Notes: a model not told the origin generated them from the letters alone. Positions 1-4,416 are shown, counted from the first letter of the stretch. The stretch is DNA of 5,638 bases from Actinomycetes bacterium (GCA_023432005.1 JAEYVF010000109.1:1-5638), one strand, 5' to 3'. Program-made: numbers and translations.

Positions 1-319
1 CCCAGAGAGGCACCTTGCCGCTCGGCCTCGGCGACACGACGACGGCGAGCAGCAGCGGCGCCCGCAGCGGCTTGCGCGCGAGCTTGTCGGCATCCGCGCC
101 GCTCGCGCCCGACGCCTCCGCGATCGCCCGCCCCACGCGCTCGCGCGCCTCGCCGCGGATCGCGATGACCCGCCACGGGCGCAGCGCCGCGTGGTCGGCG
201 ATCGTGCCGGCGACCTCGATCGCCCGCAGCAGCTCCTTGTCGCTCGGAGCCTCGTCGCCGACCGAGGAGTGGGACCGCCGCCGCAGCATCGCGTCGGCGA
301 CGGAGCCCTTCGGGGCCAT
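1..319 (-). CDS. Nitroreductase-family protein, N-terminal part (runs off the left edge)
   Basis: The visible 106 residues match the N-terminal half of the nitroreductase family, FMN-dependent enzymes that usually reduce nitro compounds, quinones or related substrates with NAD(P)H. The start MAPKGSVADAMLRRRSH resembles the family's arginine-rich FMN-phosphate-binding opening (R13-R15). A helix with spacing typical of the family follows (about residues 26-37), then LRPWRVIAIRG (46-56), the counterpart of the usual QPW(R/E)F stretch. The beta strand APLLLAVVV (87-95) and the KVPLW segment (102-106) also occur in the family, where KxPEWEQ is common. The C-terminal half is outside the window, so cofactor and dimer contacts there cannot be checked. 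The start ATG (317-319) shares one base with the msrB stop (TGATG), which suggests translational coupling. There is no strong Shine-Dalgarno sequence. The substrate is unknown; the family call is fairly safe. Confidence 0.8.
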   Translation of the reverse strand, partial: MAPKGSVADAMLRRRSHSSVGDEAPSDKELLRAIEVAGTIADHAALRPWRVIAIRGEARERVGRAIAEASGASGADADKLARKPLRAPLLLAVVVSPRPSGKVPLW

Positions 320-741
320 CAGTGCCCCGCGGAGGAGCCCTCGCCCTCGGCCTGGAAGCCCAGGGAGAGCGAGTTCATGCAGTAGCGCAGCCCCGTGGGG
401 GTGCCGAAGCCGTCGTCGAACACGTGGCCCAGGTGGCCGCCGCAGTTCGCGCAGCGCACCTCGGTGCGCACCATGCCGAGCGAGGTGTCCTCGATCAGCT
501 CCACGGCGTCGGGGTTGACGGAGTCGTAGAAGCTCGGCCAACCGCAGCCCGAGTCGAACTTCGTGCCGCTCTTGAACAGCTCGGCGCCGCACGCCGCACA
601 CGTGTAGAGGCCCGCGCGATGCTCGTCGAGCAGCTCACCGGTCCAGGCCCGCTCGGTGCCCGCCTGCCGCAGAACGCGGTAGCGGTCCTCGCCGAGCTCC
701 TCGCGCCACTGATCCTCCGACTTGGTGACGTTGTAGCCCAT
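319..741 (-). CDS. msrB: Peptide-methionine (R)-S-oxide reductase MsrB
   Basis: This enzyme reduces the R epimer of methionine sulfoxide in proteins, normally using thioredoxin, and so repairs oxidised proteins in the cytoplasm. The 140-residue length fits a single-domain MsrB. Two CxxC pairs, C48/C51 (CAAC) and C97/C100 (CANC), form the structural zinc site. SGCGWPSF (64-71) carries the usual resolving cysteine C66. GGHLGHVFDDG (101-111) is the conserved histidine motif. RYCMNS (119-124) holds the catalytic cysteine C121. All key residues are present. The start at 741 gives MGYNVTKSEDQW, the normal family start, and is preceded by a purine-rich GGGGAGG tract only two bases away. An in-frame extension to 816 would add a non-conserved, GC-shadow-like tail and was not used. 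The gene overlaps the downstream nitroreductase gene, probably forming a two-gene redox operon. Confidence 0.96.
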   Translation of the reverse strand: MGYNVTKSEDQWREELGEDRYRVLRQAGTERAWTGELLDEHRAGLYTCAACGAELFKSGTKFDSGCGWPSFYDSVNPDAVELIEDTSLGMVRTEVRCANCGGHLGHVFDDGFGTPTGLRYCMNSLSLGFQAEGEGSSAGH

Positions 742-761
742 CGCCTCCCCTTTCCTCGCAC

Positions 762-767
762 ATCCTA
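762..767 (-). promoter_or_regulatory. Candidate -10 element for msrB
   Basis: Read on the minus strand, TAGGAT fits the TANNNT actinobacterial -10 pattern. Transcription would begin near 755, giving a leader of about 14 bases that still contains the GGGGAGG ribosome-binding tract. No convincing -35 is seen. The call is inferred from pattern and distance only. Confidence 0.4.
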
Positions 768-781
768 GGTACCCGGTGCGG

Positions 782-796
782 GCACCCGCTGGGTGC
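782..796. promoter_or_regulatory. Perfect inverted repeat in the msrB/DUF2332 divergent region
   Basis: GCACCC-GCT-GGGTGC is a perfect 6-base inverted repeat with a 3-base centre, placed between the two divergent genes. Its left arm can also pair with GGTGC at 775-779, so two alternative foldings are possible. It lies just upstream of the candidate msrB -10 and could be an operator. Its regulator is not recognised, and with GC-rich DNA it may be chance. Confidence 0.25.
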
Positions 797-824
797 AACG
801 TCGCGGGACGACGCACAGTTCCCG

Positions 825-830
825 GATGAT
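825..830 (+). promoter_or_regulatory. Candidate -10 for a leaderless DUF2332 transcript
   Basis: GATGAT lies six bases before the ATG at 837 and matches four-base-spaced A and T positions of TANNNT but not the first T. No Shine-Dalgarno sequence precedes the gene, which fits a leaderless mRNA starting at the A of the ATG. The match is weak. Confidence 0.25.
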
Positions 831-836
831 GGCCGC

Positions 837-1850
837 ATGACCGAGGCCACGCGCGACTGGTACCTGCGGGCCGCCCGCGAACTCGCCGCGACCTCCGCGC
901 GGCAGGTGGAGTGGTGCCTCGGCGTCGCCCACGACGAGCGCATGCTCGCGCTGCTCGACGGGTTGCCGCGCCCGGCCCGGCAGCCGTCGCTGCTGTTCGC
1001 CGTCGCGGCGTACCTCGGCGCGCCCGAGGCCCCCTACCCGGTGTGGGCGGATGCCCTGCTCGCGCGCGCCGGGGACCTCGCCCGCGAGCTCTCGCGGCGC
1101 CGCGTGCAGACGAACGAGCCGAGCCGCTGCGTGCCGCTGGTCGTGGCGCTCGCGCGCATTCCGGGCCCCCTCGCCCTGCTGGAGCTCGGCGCGTCCGCGG
1201 GGCTGTGCCTGCTGCCGGATCGCTACGGGTACCGCTTCCTCACCCCGGATGGCGGCGCGGTCGAGCTCGGCGACGGGCCACCCCGGCTCGAGGCGCGCCT
1301 CGAGGCGGGTCTGCTACCGGCGACCCTCCCCGACATCCGCTGGCGCCGCGGCGTCGACCTCGCGCCCCTCGACGCGAGCGACCCGGACGACCGGCGCTGG
1401 CTCGAGGCCTCGCTGCCGCCCGACAGGGCCGACCGCCACGAGAGGCTGCGTGCAGCGCTCGCGACGGCCGCCGCGGATCCCGTCGACCTCGTCGCGGGCG
1501 ATGCGCTCGGCGCCCTCTCGGATGCGGTGTCCGACGCCCCCGGGGACGCGACGCTCGTCGTCGCGTGCCTCGGGACCGCCGTCTACCTGCCGCCCGGGGA
1601 CCGGGCACGTCTCCTGTCGGCGATCGCCGAGGTCGGCGCGCGCGCCGTCACGTTCGAGGCCCGCACGGCCGTACCCGAGGTCGCCGAGCGCTGGGCGGCG
1701 CTCGCCGCGGAGGGGCGTGCGGATGCCGAGGCCGGCTTCGTGCTCGCGCTCGACGGCGAGCCCCTCGCCTCGGGCTCGCCGCACGGCGATCGCCTCGATG
1801 CTGTGCGACCTCCCGCGGGTCGCACGGGCGGGGCGGCGTCGCGCTCGTAG
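837..1850 (+). CDS. DUF2332 family protein
   Basis: A 337-residue cytoplasmic protein recognised as the actinobacteria-rich DUF2332 family, whose function is not established. Visible family landmarks in order are QTNEPSR (91-97), the glycine loop LLELGASAGL (114-123), DRYGYRF (128-134), an R-G-x-D-L-x-P-x-D stretch (171-179), VAGDAL (219-224), LVVACLGTAVYLPP (240-253) and a C-terminal PHGDRL (315-320). The glycine loop, the later GD, and the hydrophobic strand before YLPP resemble a Rossmann-like S-adenosylmethionine methyltransferase layout, but that is only an inference. Length is normal and no frameshift is seen. No signal peptide or membrane segment is present. The gene stands alone, divergent from msrB, and its stop TAG is also the first three bases of the likely -10 of the next operon. 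The start at 837 has no clear ribosome-binding site, so translation may be leaderless. Confidence 0.88.
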   Translation: MTEATRDWYLRAARELAATSARQVEWCLGVAHDERMLALLDGLPRPARQPSLLFAVAAYLGAPEAPYPVWADALLARAGDLARELSRRRVQTNEPSRCVPLVVALARIPGPLALLELGASAGLCLLPDRYGYRFLTPDGGAVELGDGPPRLEARLEAGLLPATLPDIRWRRGVDLAPLDASDPDDRRWLEASLPPDRADRHERLRAALATAAADPVDLVAGDALGALSDAVSDAPGDATLVVACLGTAVYLPPGDRARLLSAIAEVGARAVTFEARTAVPEVAERWAALAAEGRADAEAGFVLALDGEPLASGSPHGDRLDAVRPPAGRTGGAASRS

Positions 1851-1853
1851 GCT
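1848..1853 (+). promoter_or_regulatory. Candidate -10 for the DUF3263 / LytR_C operon
   Basis: TAGGCT fits TANNNT and overlaps the DUF2332 stop codon. Transcription would start near 1860, giving a leader of about 30 bases with a strong GGGGAGG ribosome-binding site at 1878-1884, six bases before the ATG. No clear -35 is visible. Confidence 0.45.
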
Positions 1854-1890
1854 GACCGCGTCGGGCCCGAAGACGCCGGGGAGGTGCTGC

Positions 1891-2196
1891 ATGTCCGCGA
1901 ACACGGGAGCCGCTCGCGTCGCACCGGCGGATGCCCTCGACCCGTTCTCGGTGCGGGTGCTGGAGTTCGAGGACGCCTGGGCCGCGCGCACGGGAGCCAA
2001 GGCATCCGCGATCCGCGCCGAGTTCGACATCGCGCCCGCACGTTACTATCAGCTTCTGTCGGCCATACTCGATTCGCCGGCGGCGCTGCGCCACGACCCC
2101 CTCCTGGTGCGACGGCTGCAGCGCGTGAGAGAGGCACGGGCGACCGCCCGGGCGTCCCGGACCTTCCGCATCGACACCCAGGACCCGACCGACTAG
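1891..2196 (+). CDS. DUF3263 family protein
   Basis: A 101-residue soluble protein of the DUF3263 family, which is largely confined to actinobacteria. The conserved part runs from about residue 17 to 80: DPFSVRVLEFEDAWAAR, then KASAIRAEFDIAPARYYQLL and a short helix rich in leucine and arginine. The spacing of helices around AIRAEFDIAPARYYQLL looks like a small helix-turn-helix, the part of the family that could bind DNA, but this is inferred and no target is known. The C-terminal tail is rich in arginine and threonine. The start at 1891 is supported by the strong Shine-Dalgarno GGGGAGG six bases upstream. An upstream open frame in the same phase is a shadow inside the DUF2332 gene. The gene abuts the LytR_C gene with no spacer, as with Rv0430 and Rv0431 in M. 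tuberculosis, implying joint expression. Confidence 0.88.
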   Translation: MSANTGAARVAPADALDPFSVRVLEFEDAWAARTGAKASAIRAEFDIAPARYYQLLSAILDSPAALRHDPLLVRRLQRVREARATARASRTFRIDTQDPTD

Positions 2197-2769
2197 ATGG
2201 CCAGCTTCCCCCGCGACCGCTTCGACGACATCCCCGGCGGCGTCGACCGCGTCGGCGCGCACCGTGCGCCCGGCAGGCGCGGCCGCGGCTGGATCGGATT
2301 CGCGTGGGCCGTGCTCGCCACCGCCGCGCTGACCGTCGTGGGTCTCTTCGTGCTCTCGACGTTCGACCCGAACTTCAAGCTGCCCTTCGCGCAGGACACG
2401 CCGACGCCGACCCCGACGCCGACCGTCGTGCAGACGGCGGAGCCGGTCACCGACCCCGCGACGGTCGACCCCGCCTACCTCGCCACGCTCTCGCTCGCCG
2501 TGCTCAACGGCACGCCCACGCAGGGTCTCTCGAACATCGCGGGCGACCAGATCGCCGCAGCCGGGTGGCCGAACCCCAGTCGCGCCGCGGCATCGAACAC
2601 CGAGGAGGCGACGACGATCGTCTACTTCTCGAACCCCGACGACGAGGGCATCGCACGCGGCATCGCCCAGCTCGTGGGCGCGAGCGACGTGCAGCTCTCG
2701 GACGCCTTCCCGGTCGCCGCGATCACGATCGTGCTCGGCGCCGACTACGTGGCGCCGGCTGCGGGCTGA
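2197..2769 (+). CDS. Membrane-anchored LytR_C domain protein (VirR-like)
   Basis: A 190-residue single-pass membrane protein. Residues 1-31 are a charged, arginine-rich cytoplasmic tail. About 32-54 is one hydrophobic helix (WIGFAWAVLATAALTVVGLF). A threonine/proline linker follows (about 69-76), then an extracytoplasmic LytR_C domain (about 97-184). That domain shows LAVLNGTPTQGLSNIAGDQI (100-119), the usual VLNGT-xxxGLA start, then TTIVYFSNPDDEGIARGI (139-156) and ITIVLGADY (176-184). LytR_C domains often end LytR-CpsA-Psr wall-polymer ligases; here the domain occurs without the ligase. This is also the layout of M. tuberculosis VirR (Rv0431), linked to cell-envelope integrity and vesicle release. 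By position and architecture this gene may be its counterpart, which is an inference. The ATG directly follows the DUF3263 stop (TAGATG). The nearest AGGA is about 13 bases upstream, so initiation probably depends on coupling. Confidence 0.88.
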   Translation: MASFPRDRFDDIPGGVDRVGAHRAPGRRGRGWIGFAWAVLATAALTVVGLFVLSTFDPNFKLPFAQDTPTPTPTPTVVQTAEPVTDPATVDPAYLATLSLAVLNGTPTQGLSNIAGDQIAAAGWPNPSRAAASNTEEATTIVYFSNPDDEGIARGIAQLVGASDVQLSDAFPVAAITIVLGADYVAPAAG

Positions 2770-2771
2770 CC

Positions 2772-2785
2772 CGCCCTCCGGGGCG
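2772..2785 (+). terminator. Possible GC-only hairpin after the LytR_C gene
   Basis: CGCCC-TCCG-GGGCG is a perfect 5-base stem starting three bases after the stop codon. A competing stem CCGGG-GCG-CCCGG lies at 2778-2790. Neither has a U tract, so termination is uncertain. Confidence 0.25.
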
Positions 2786-2810
2786 CCCGGTCGCCGTCCG
2801 TGGGCCCCGG

Positions 2811-2843
2811 TGTTACACCGATGTTTAATCTGCGTTGAATCTT
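2811..2843. promoter_or_regulatory. Three 11-base tandem repeats upstream of cspA
   Basis: Three consecutive 11-base units, TGTTACACCGA, TGTTTAATCTG and CGTTGAATCTT, share GTT at positions 2-4, and the second and third also share AATCT. On the minus strand this reads as AAC repeated every 11 bases. The 11-base period matches sites for OmpR/PhoB-type winged-helix response regulators such as MtrA, PhoP or GlnR, which bind as head-to-tail dimers. The stretch is notably AT-rich for this chromosome. The first unit is also part of a perfect palindrome, CGGTGT-T-ACACCG (2808-2820). Which regulator binds, and whether it controls cspA, is inferred. Confidence 0.4.
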
Positions 2844-2898
2844 CCGCACGGGGCCCGTTTTCGGGGTCTCCGCCCGGATCGCGGCCCTGTCGGATCGC

Positions 2899-2904
2899 TA
2901 GCAT
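2899..2904 (+). promoter_or_regulatory. cspA: Candidate cspA -10 element (TAGCAT)
   Basis: TAGCAT fits TANNNT and is identical to the hexamer before the DUF3048 gene at 3235. The predicted start of transcription is the A at 2911, leaving a leader of about 58 bases before the cspA ATG. No clear -35 is seen at 16-18 bases upstream. Confidence 0.5.
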
Positions 2905-2910
2905 CGCCCC

Positions 2911-2943
2911 ATGCCCGGCCCTCCCCGAGGCCGGCGCACGTGA
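2911..2943 (+). CDS. Candidate leaderless ten-residue leader peptide in the cspA leader
   Basis: An ATG begins six bases after the TAGCAT -10, exactly where transcription is expected to start, and opens ten codons (MPGPPRGRRT) ending in TGA at 2941-2943. Actinobacteria translate leaderless ATG transcripts well, so this small ORF could be made. It contains a Pro-Pro pair (residues 4-5) followed by arginines, a kind of stretch that can slow ribosomes. It fully contains the hairpin at 2915-2934 and ends 25 bases before the cspA start, ahead of the cspA ribosome-binding site. It could tune cspA translation. Chance is a real alternative, because this is a short frame in GC-rich DNA. Confidence 0.35.
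   Translation: MPGPPRGRRT
2915..2934 (+). promoter_or_regulatory. Hairpin at the 5' end of the cspA leader
   Basis: CCGGCC (2915-2920) and GGCCGG (2929-2934) form a perfect 6-base all-GC stem with an 8-base loop, beginning about five bases after the predicted transcript start. It does not cover the ribosome-binding site (AGGGAG, 2956-2961). A 5' stem may stabilise the mRNA or respond to temperature or to ribosomes on the small leader ORF. The role is inferred. Confidence 0.4.
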
Positions 2944-2968
2944 GACGAGCACAGCAGGGAGCACGACG

Positions 2969-3169
2969 ATGGCCAACGGAACCGTGAAGTGGTTCAACGC
3001 GGAGAAGGGCTTCGGCTTCATCACCATGGACGGCGGAGACGATGTCTTCGTGCACTACTCGGCGATCGACATGCCGGGCTACAAGGTCCTCGAGGAGGGC
3101 CAGTCGGTGACGTTCGAGGTCGGCACGGGCGCCAAGGGTCCGCAGGCCGAGACCGTCCGTCCCGTTTGA
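2969..3169 (+). CDS. cspA: Cold-shock protein, CspA family
   Basis: A 66-residue single cold-shock domain protein, a small five-strand barrel that binds single-stranded RNA and DNA, melts mRNA secondary structure and aids translation at low temperature or as a general RNA chaperone. NGTVKWFN (3-10) opens the domain. KGFGFI (13-18) is RNP-1 and VFVHY (26-30) is RNP-2, with the nucleic-acid-stacking aromatics W8, F15, F17, F27, H29 and Y30 all present. The length is normal. The start at 2969 has the Shine-Dalgarno AGGGAG seven bases upstream and gives the standard MANGTVKWF beginning. An in-frame extension back to 2810 lacks any family match and overlaps the regulatory region. The leader carries a hairpin and a candidate small ORF, so control after transcription start is plausible. 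Which of the organism's Csp paralogues this is cannot be told. Confidence 0.97.
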   Translation: MANGTVKWFNAEKGFGFITMDGGDDVFVHYSAIDMPGYKVLEEGQSVTFEVGTGAKGPQAETVRPV

Positions 3170-3208
3170 GCGGCGGCACCCCCGCCCTCCCGGACGCGCC
3201 GACGCCGA

Positions 3209-3223
3209 GCGGCCGTCGGCCGC
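3209..3223 (+). terminator. GC hairpin between cspA and the DUF3048 gene
   Basis: GCGGCC-GTC-GGCCGC is a perfect 6-base stem. A competing, wider pairing joins GAGCGGC (3207-3213) with GCCGCTC (3224-3230). It lies 40 bases after the cspA stop and just before the next promoter. With no U tract it may be a weak terminator or merely GC-rich sequence. Confidence 0.3.
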
Positions 3224-3234
3224 GCCGCTCCGCC

Positions 3235-3240
3235 TAGCAT
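3235..3240 (+). promoter_or_regulatory. -10 element for a leaderless DUF3048 transcript
   Basis: TAGCAT ends seven bases before the ATG at 3248, so transcription should start at or next to that ATG. There is no Shine-Dalgarno sequence upstream. Together these suggest a leaderless mRNA and exclude the ATG at 3239, which overlaps the hexamer itself. Confidence 0.5.
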
Positions 3241-3247
3241 GTGGCAC

Positions 3248-4288
3248 ATGACTTCGAGGGGGCGCGCGCTGACGGGCGCCCTCGCGCTCGTGGCGGGGCT
3301 CGCGCTCGCGGGCTGCACGACGCCCGTCGGAGCCGATCCCACCTCGACGCCGACGCCGAGCTACACCTCCGATTACGAGACACCAGCGCCCGTCGTCTAT
3401 GCGCCGCTCACGGGCCTCCCGGTCGAGGACCCCGCGAGTCTCGCGCACGCCTCGCTCGCGGCGAAGGTCGACAACCACTGGAATGCGCGCCCGCAGGTCG
3501 GGCTGCAGTTCACCGACATCGTGTTCGAGGAGCTCGTCGAGGGCGGGCTGACCCGCTACGTCGCGGTCTGGCACTCGACCGTGCCCGCCGAGATCGGTCC
3601 GGTGCGCTCGATCCGCCCGATGGACCCGGACATCATCTCGCCGCTCGGCGGCATCGTCGCGTACTCGGGGGGTCAGCAGCGGTTCGTGCAGCTCATGCGC
3701 TCCACGCCCGTCTACAACGCCATCCACGGCCAGTCCGACACCGACGCCGTCATGTACCGCACGAAGAGCAAGCAGTCCCCGCACAACGTCCTCGTGCTCG
3801 CGCCCGAGCTGATCGCCATGCATCCCGACATCGCAGCGCCCGAGCAGCAGTTCGCCTTCGCGGATGCCGTCGGCAACGCGACGGGCAGCCGGGAGGGCGC
3901 GCCCGTCGCGGGCGTCGACCTCGTGTTCGGGGGATCCGCGCATCCGTCCTGGCGGTGGGATGCCGCATCCGCCCGCTGGCTGCGCTCGCAGATGGGCGAG
4001 CCCGACCTCGACTCGGCGGGCGCCCAGCTCTCGGCCGTCAACGTCGTGATCGTGCGGGTGCCCGTGTCGAACGACGGCGGCGTGCCCAAGACCGAGCTCG
4101 TCGGCGCGGGGGAGGCATGGGTGATGTCGGGCGGCGGCATGGTGCACGCGAGCTGGGCGAAGCCCGACCGCGACAGCCCCATCCGCCTCGTCGACGACAC
4201 GGGGGCCGTCATCCGGCTCGCGCCCGGCAACAGCTGGGTCGAGCTCGTGCCGCTCTCGGGGTCGGTCACGCCCATCCCTGCGGGCTGA
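3248..4288 (+). CDS. DUF3048 domain lipoprotein (YerB-like)
   Basis: A 346-residue secreted lipoprotein. The N-terminus has arginines, a hydrophobic stretch and the lipobox LAGC, with C23 as the lipidated residue, so the mature protein sits on the outer face of the membrane. A threonine/proline/serine linker follows (about 31-48). The DUF3048 N-terminal domain (about 52-195) shows LTGLPV (54-59), AAKVDNHWNARPQVGLQFTD (71-90), IVFEELVEGGLTRY (91-104), the hallmark EIGPVRSIRP (115-124) and YSGGQQRF (139-146). The C-terminal DUF3048 domain (about 225-336) shows WRWDAASARWLR (235-246), NVVIVRV (265-271), GEAWVMSGGG (288-297) and NSWVELVP (328-335). Bacillus YerB belongs to the same family; its biochemical role is unknown, so no reaction is assigned. 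The start at 3248 is chosen over 3239 because the latter lies inside the -10 hexamer. The gene appears monocistronic. Confidence 0.92.
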   Translation: MTSRGRALTGALALVAGLALAGCTTPVGADPTSTPTPSYTSDYETPAPVVYAPLTGLPVEDPASLAHASLAAKVDNHWNARPQVGLQFTDIVFEELVEGGLTRYVAVWHSTVPAEIGPVRSIRPMDPDIISPLGGIVAYSGGQQRFVQLMRSTPVYNAIHGQSDTDAVMYRTKSKQSPHNVLVLAPELIAMHPDIAAPEQQFAFADAVGNATGSREGAPVAGVDLVFGGSAHPSWRWDAASARWLRSQMGEPDLDSAGAQLSAVNVVIVRVPVSNDGGVPKTELVGAGEAWVMSGGGMVHASWAKPDRDSPIRLVDDTGAVIRLAPGNSWVELVPLSGSVTPIPAG

Positions 4289-4309
4289 TCGACCTCGCGC
4301 CGGAGCCCA

Positions 4310-4330
4310 GCGCACGGAAGCCGCGTGCGC
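4310..4330 (+). terminator. Candidate terminator hairpin after the DUF3048 gene
   Basis: GCGCACG and CGTGCGC pair perfectly over seven bases around a 7-base loop, beginning 21 bases after the stop codon. There is no U tract. It is the best stem between this gene and the groEL promoter and would insulate the two. Confidence 0.4.
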
Positions 4331-4354
4331 CCTCCGCGGACAGCCGCGCCTCGG

Positions 4355-4381
4355 CTTGCACTCGCCCCGGCCGAGTGCCAG
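4355..4381. promoter_or_regulatory. CIRCE operator 1 (HrcA site) upstream of groEL
   Basis: CTTGCACTC-N9-GAGTGCCAG, compared with the CIRCE consensus TTAGCACTC-N9-GAGTGCTAA. The core GCACTC-N9-GAGTGC is intact with the exact 9-base spacer; one position of the 9-base arms does not pair. HrcA represses chaperonin genes by binding such sites until heat or protein misfolding depletes active repressor. This copy overlaps the likely -35 (TTGCAC, 4356-4361) and -10. Confidence 0.85.
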
Positions 4382-4384
4382 ACT
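4356..4384 (+). promoter_or_regulatory. groEL: Candidate groEL promoter
   Basis: TTGCAC (4356-4361) and CAGACT (4379-4384) are separated by exactly 17 bases. TTGCAC is a good -35 match; CAGACT keeps the A and final T of TANNNT but not the first T. Transcription would start near 4391, at the edge of the second CIRCE. Both hexamers sit within the first CIRCE, so HrcA bound there should block polymerase. Confidence 0.5.
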
Positions 4385-4389
4385 GATTC

Positions 4390-4416
4390 CTGGCACTCGC
4401 ACTCAGTGAGTGCCAA
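4390..4416. promoter_or_regulatory. CIRCE operator 2 (HrcA site) upstream of groEL
   Basis: CTGGCACTC-N9-GAGTGCCAA has a perfect 8-base inverted repeat (TGGCACTC / GAGTGCCA) with the canonical 9-base spacer. It is the stronger of the two copies by symmetry. Its centre lies 35 bases from that of the first copy. It would be in the 5' end of the mRNA, where CIRCE is known to act mainly as a DNA operator and can also form an RNA stem. Confidence 0.93.

Noticed and set aside
742..816. N-terminal extension of msrB to 816
   Set aside because: The extra 25 residues lack family similarity, lie across the proposed promoter, and the ATG at 741 gives the normal MsrB start next to a ribosome-binding tract.
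2398..2426. Tandem CCGACG-like hexamers as a microsatellite
   Set aside because: They encode the Thr-Pro linker of the LytR_C protein, a common feature between membrane anchor and outer domain; a similar linker occurs in the DUF3048 lipoprotein.
2848..2861. ACGGG-G-CCCGT followed by four Ts as an intrinsic terminator
   Set aside because: The usable stem is only four bases once a loop is allowed, and it lies between the putative operator and the cspA promoter, where a terminator has no clear role.
2810..2968. N-terminal extension of the cold-shock protein back to 2810
   Set aside because: It would give a 119-residue protein with a non-conserved tail read through the leader and promoter; the start at 2969 has a good ribosome-binding site and the standard sequence.
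1648..4402. Long minus-strand open frames (1648-3027 and 2825-4402)
   Set aside because: They cross several conserved plus-strand genes and intergenic regions, are arginine/alanine/glycine-rich and match no family I recognise.
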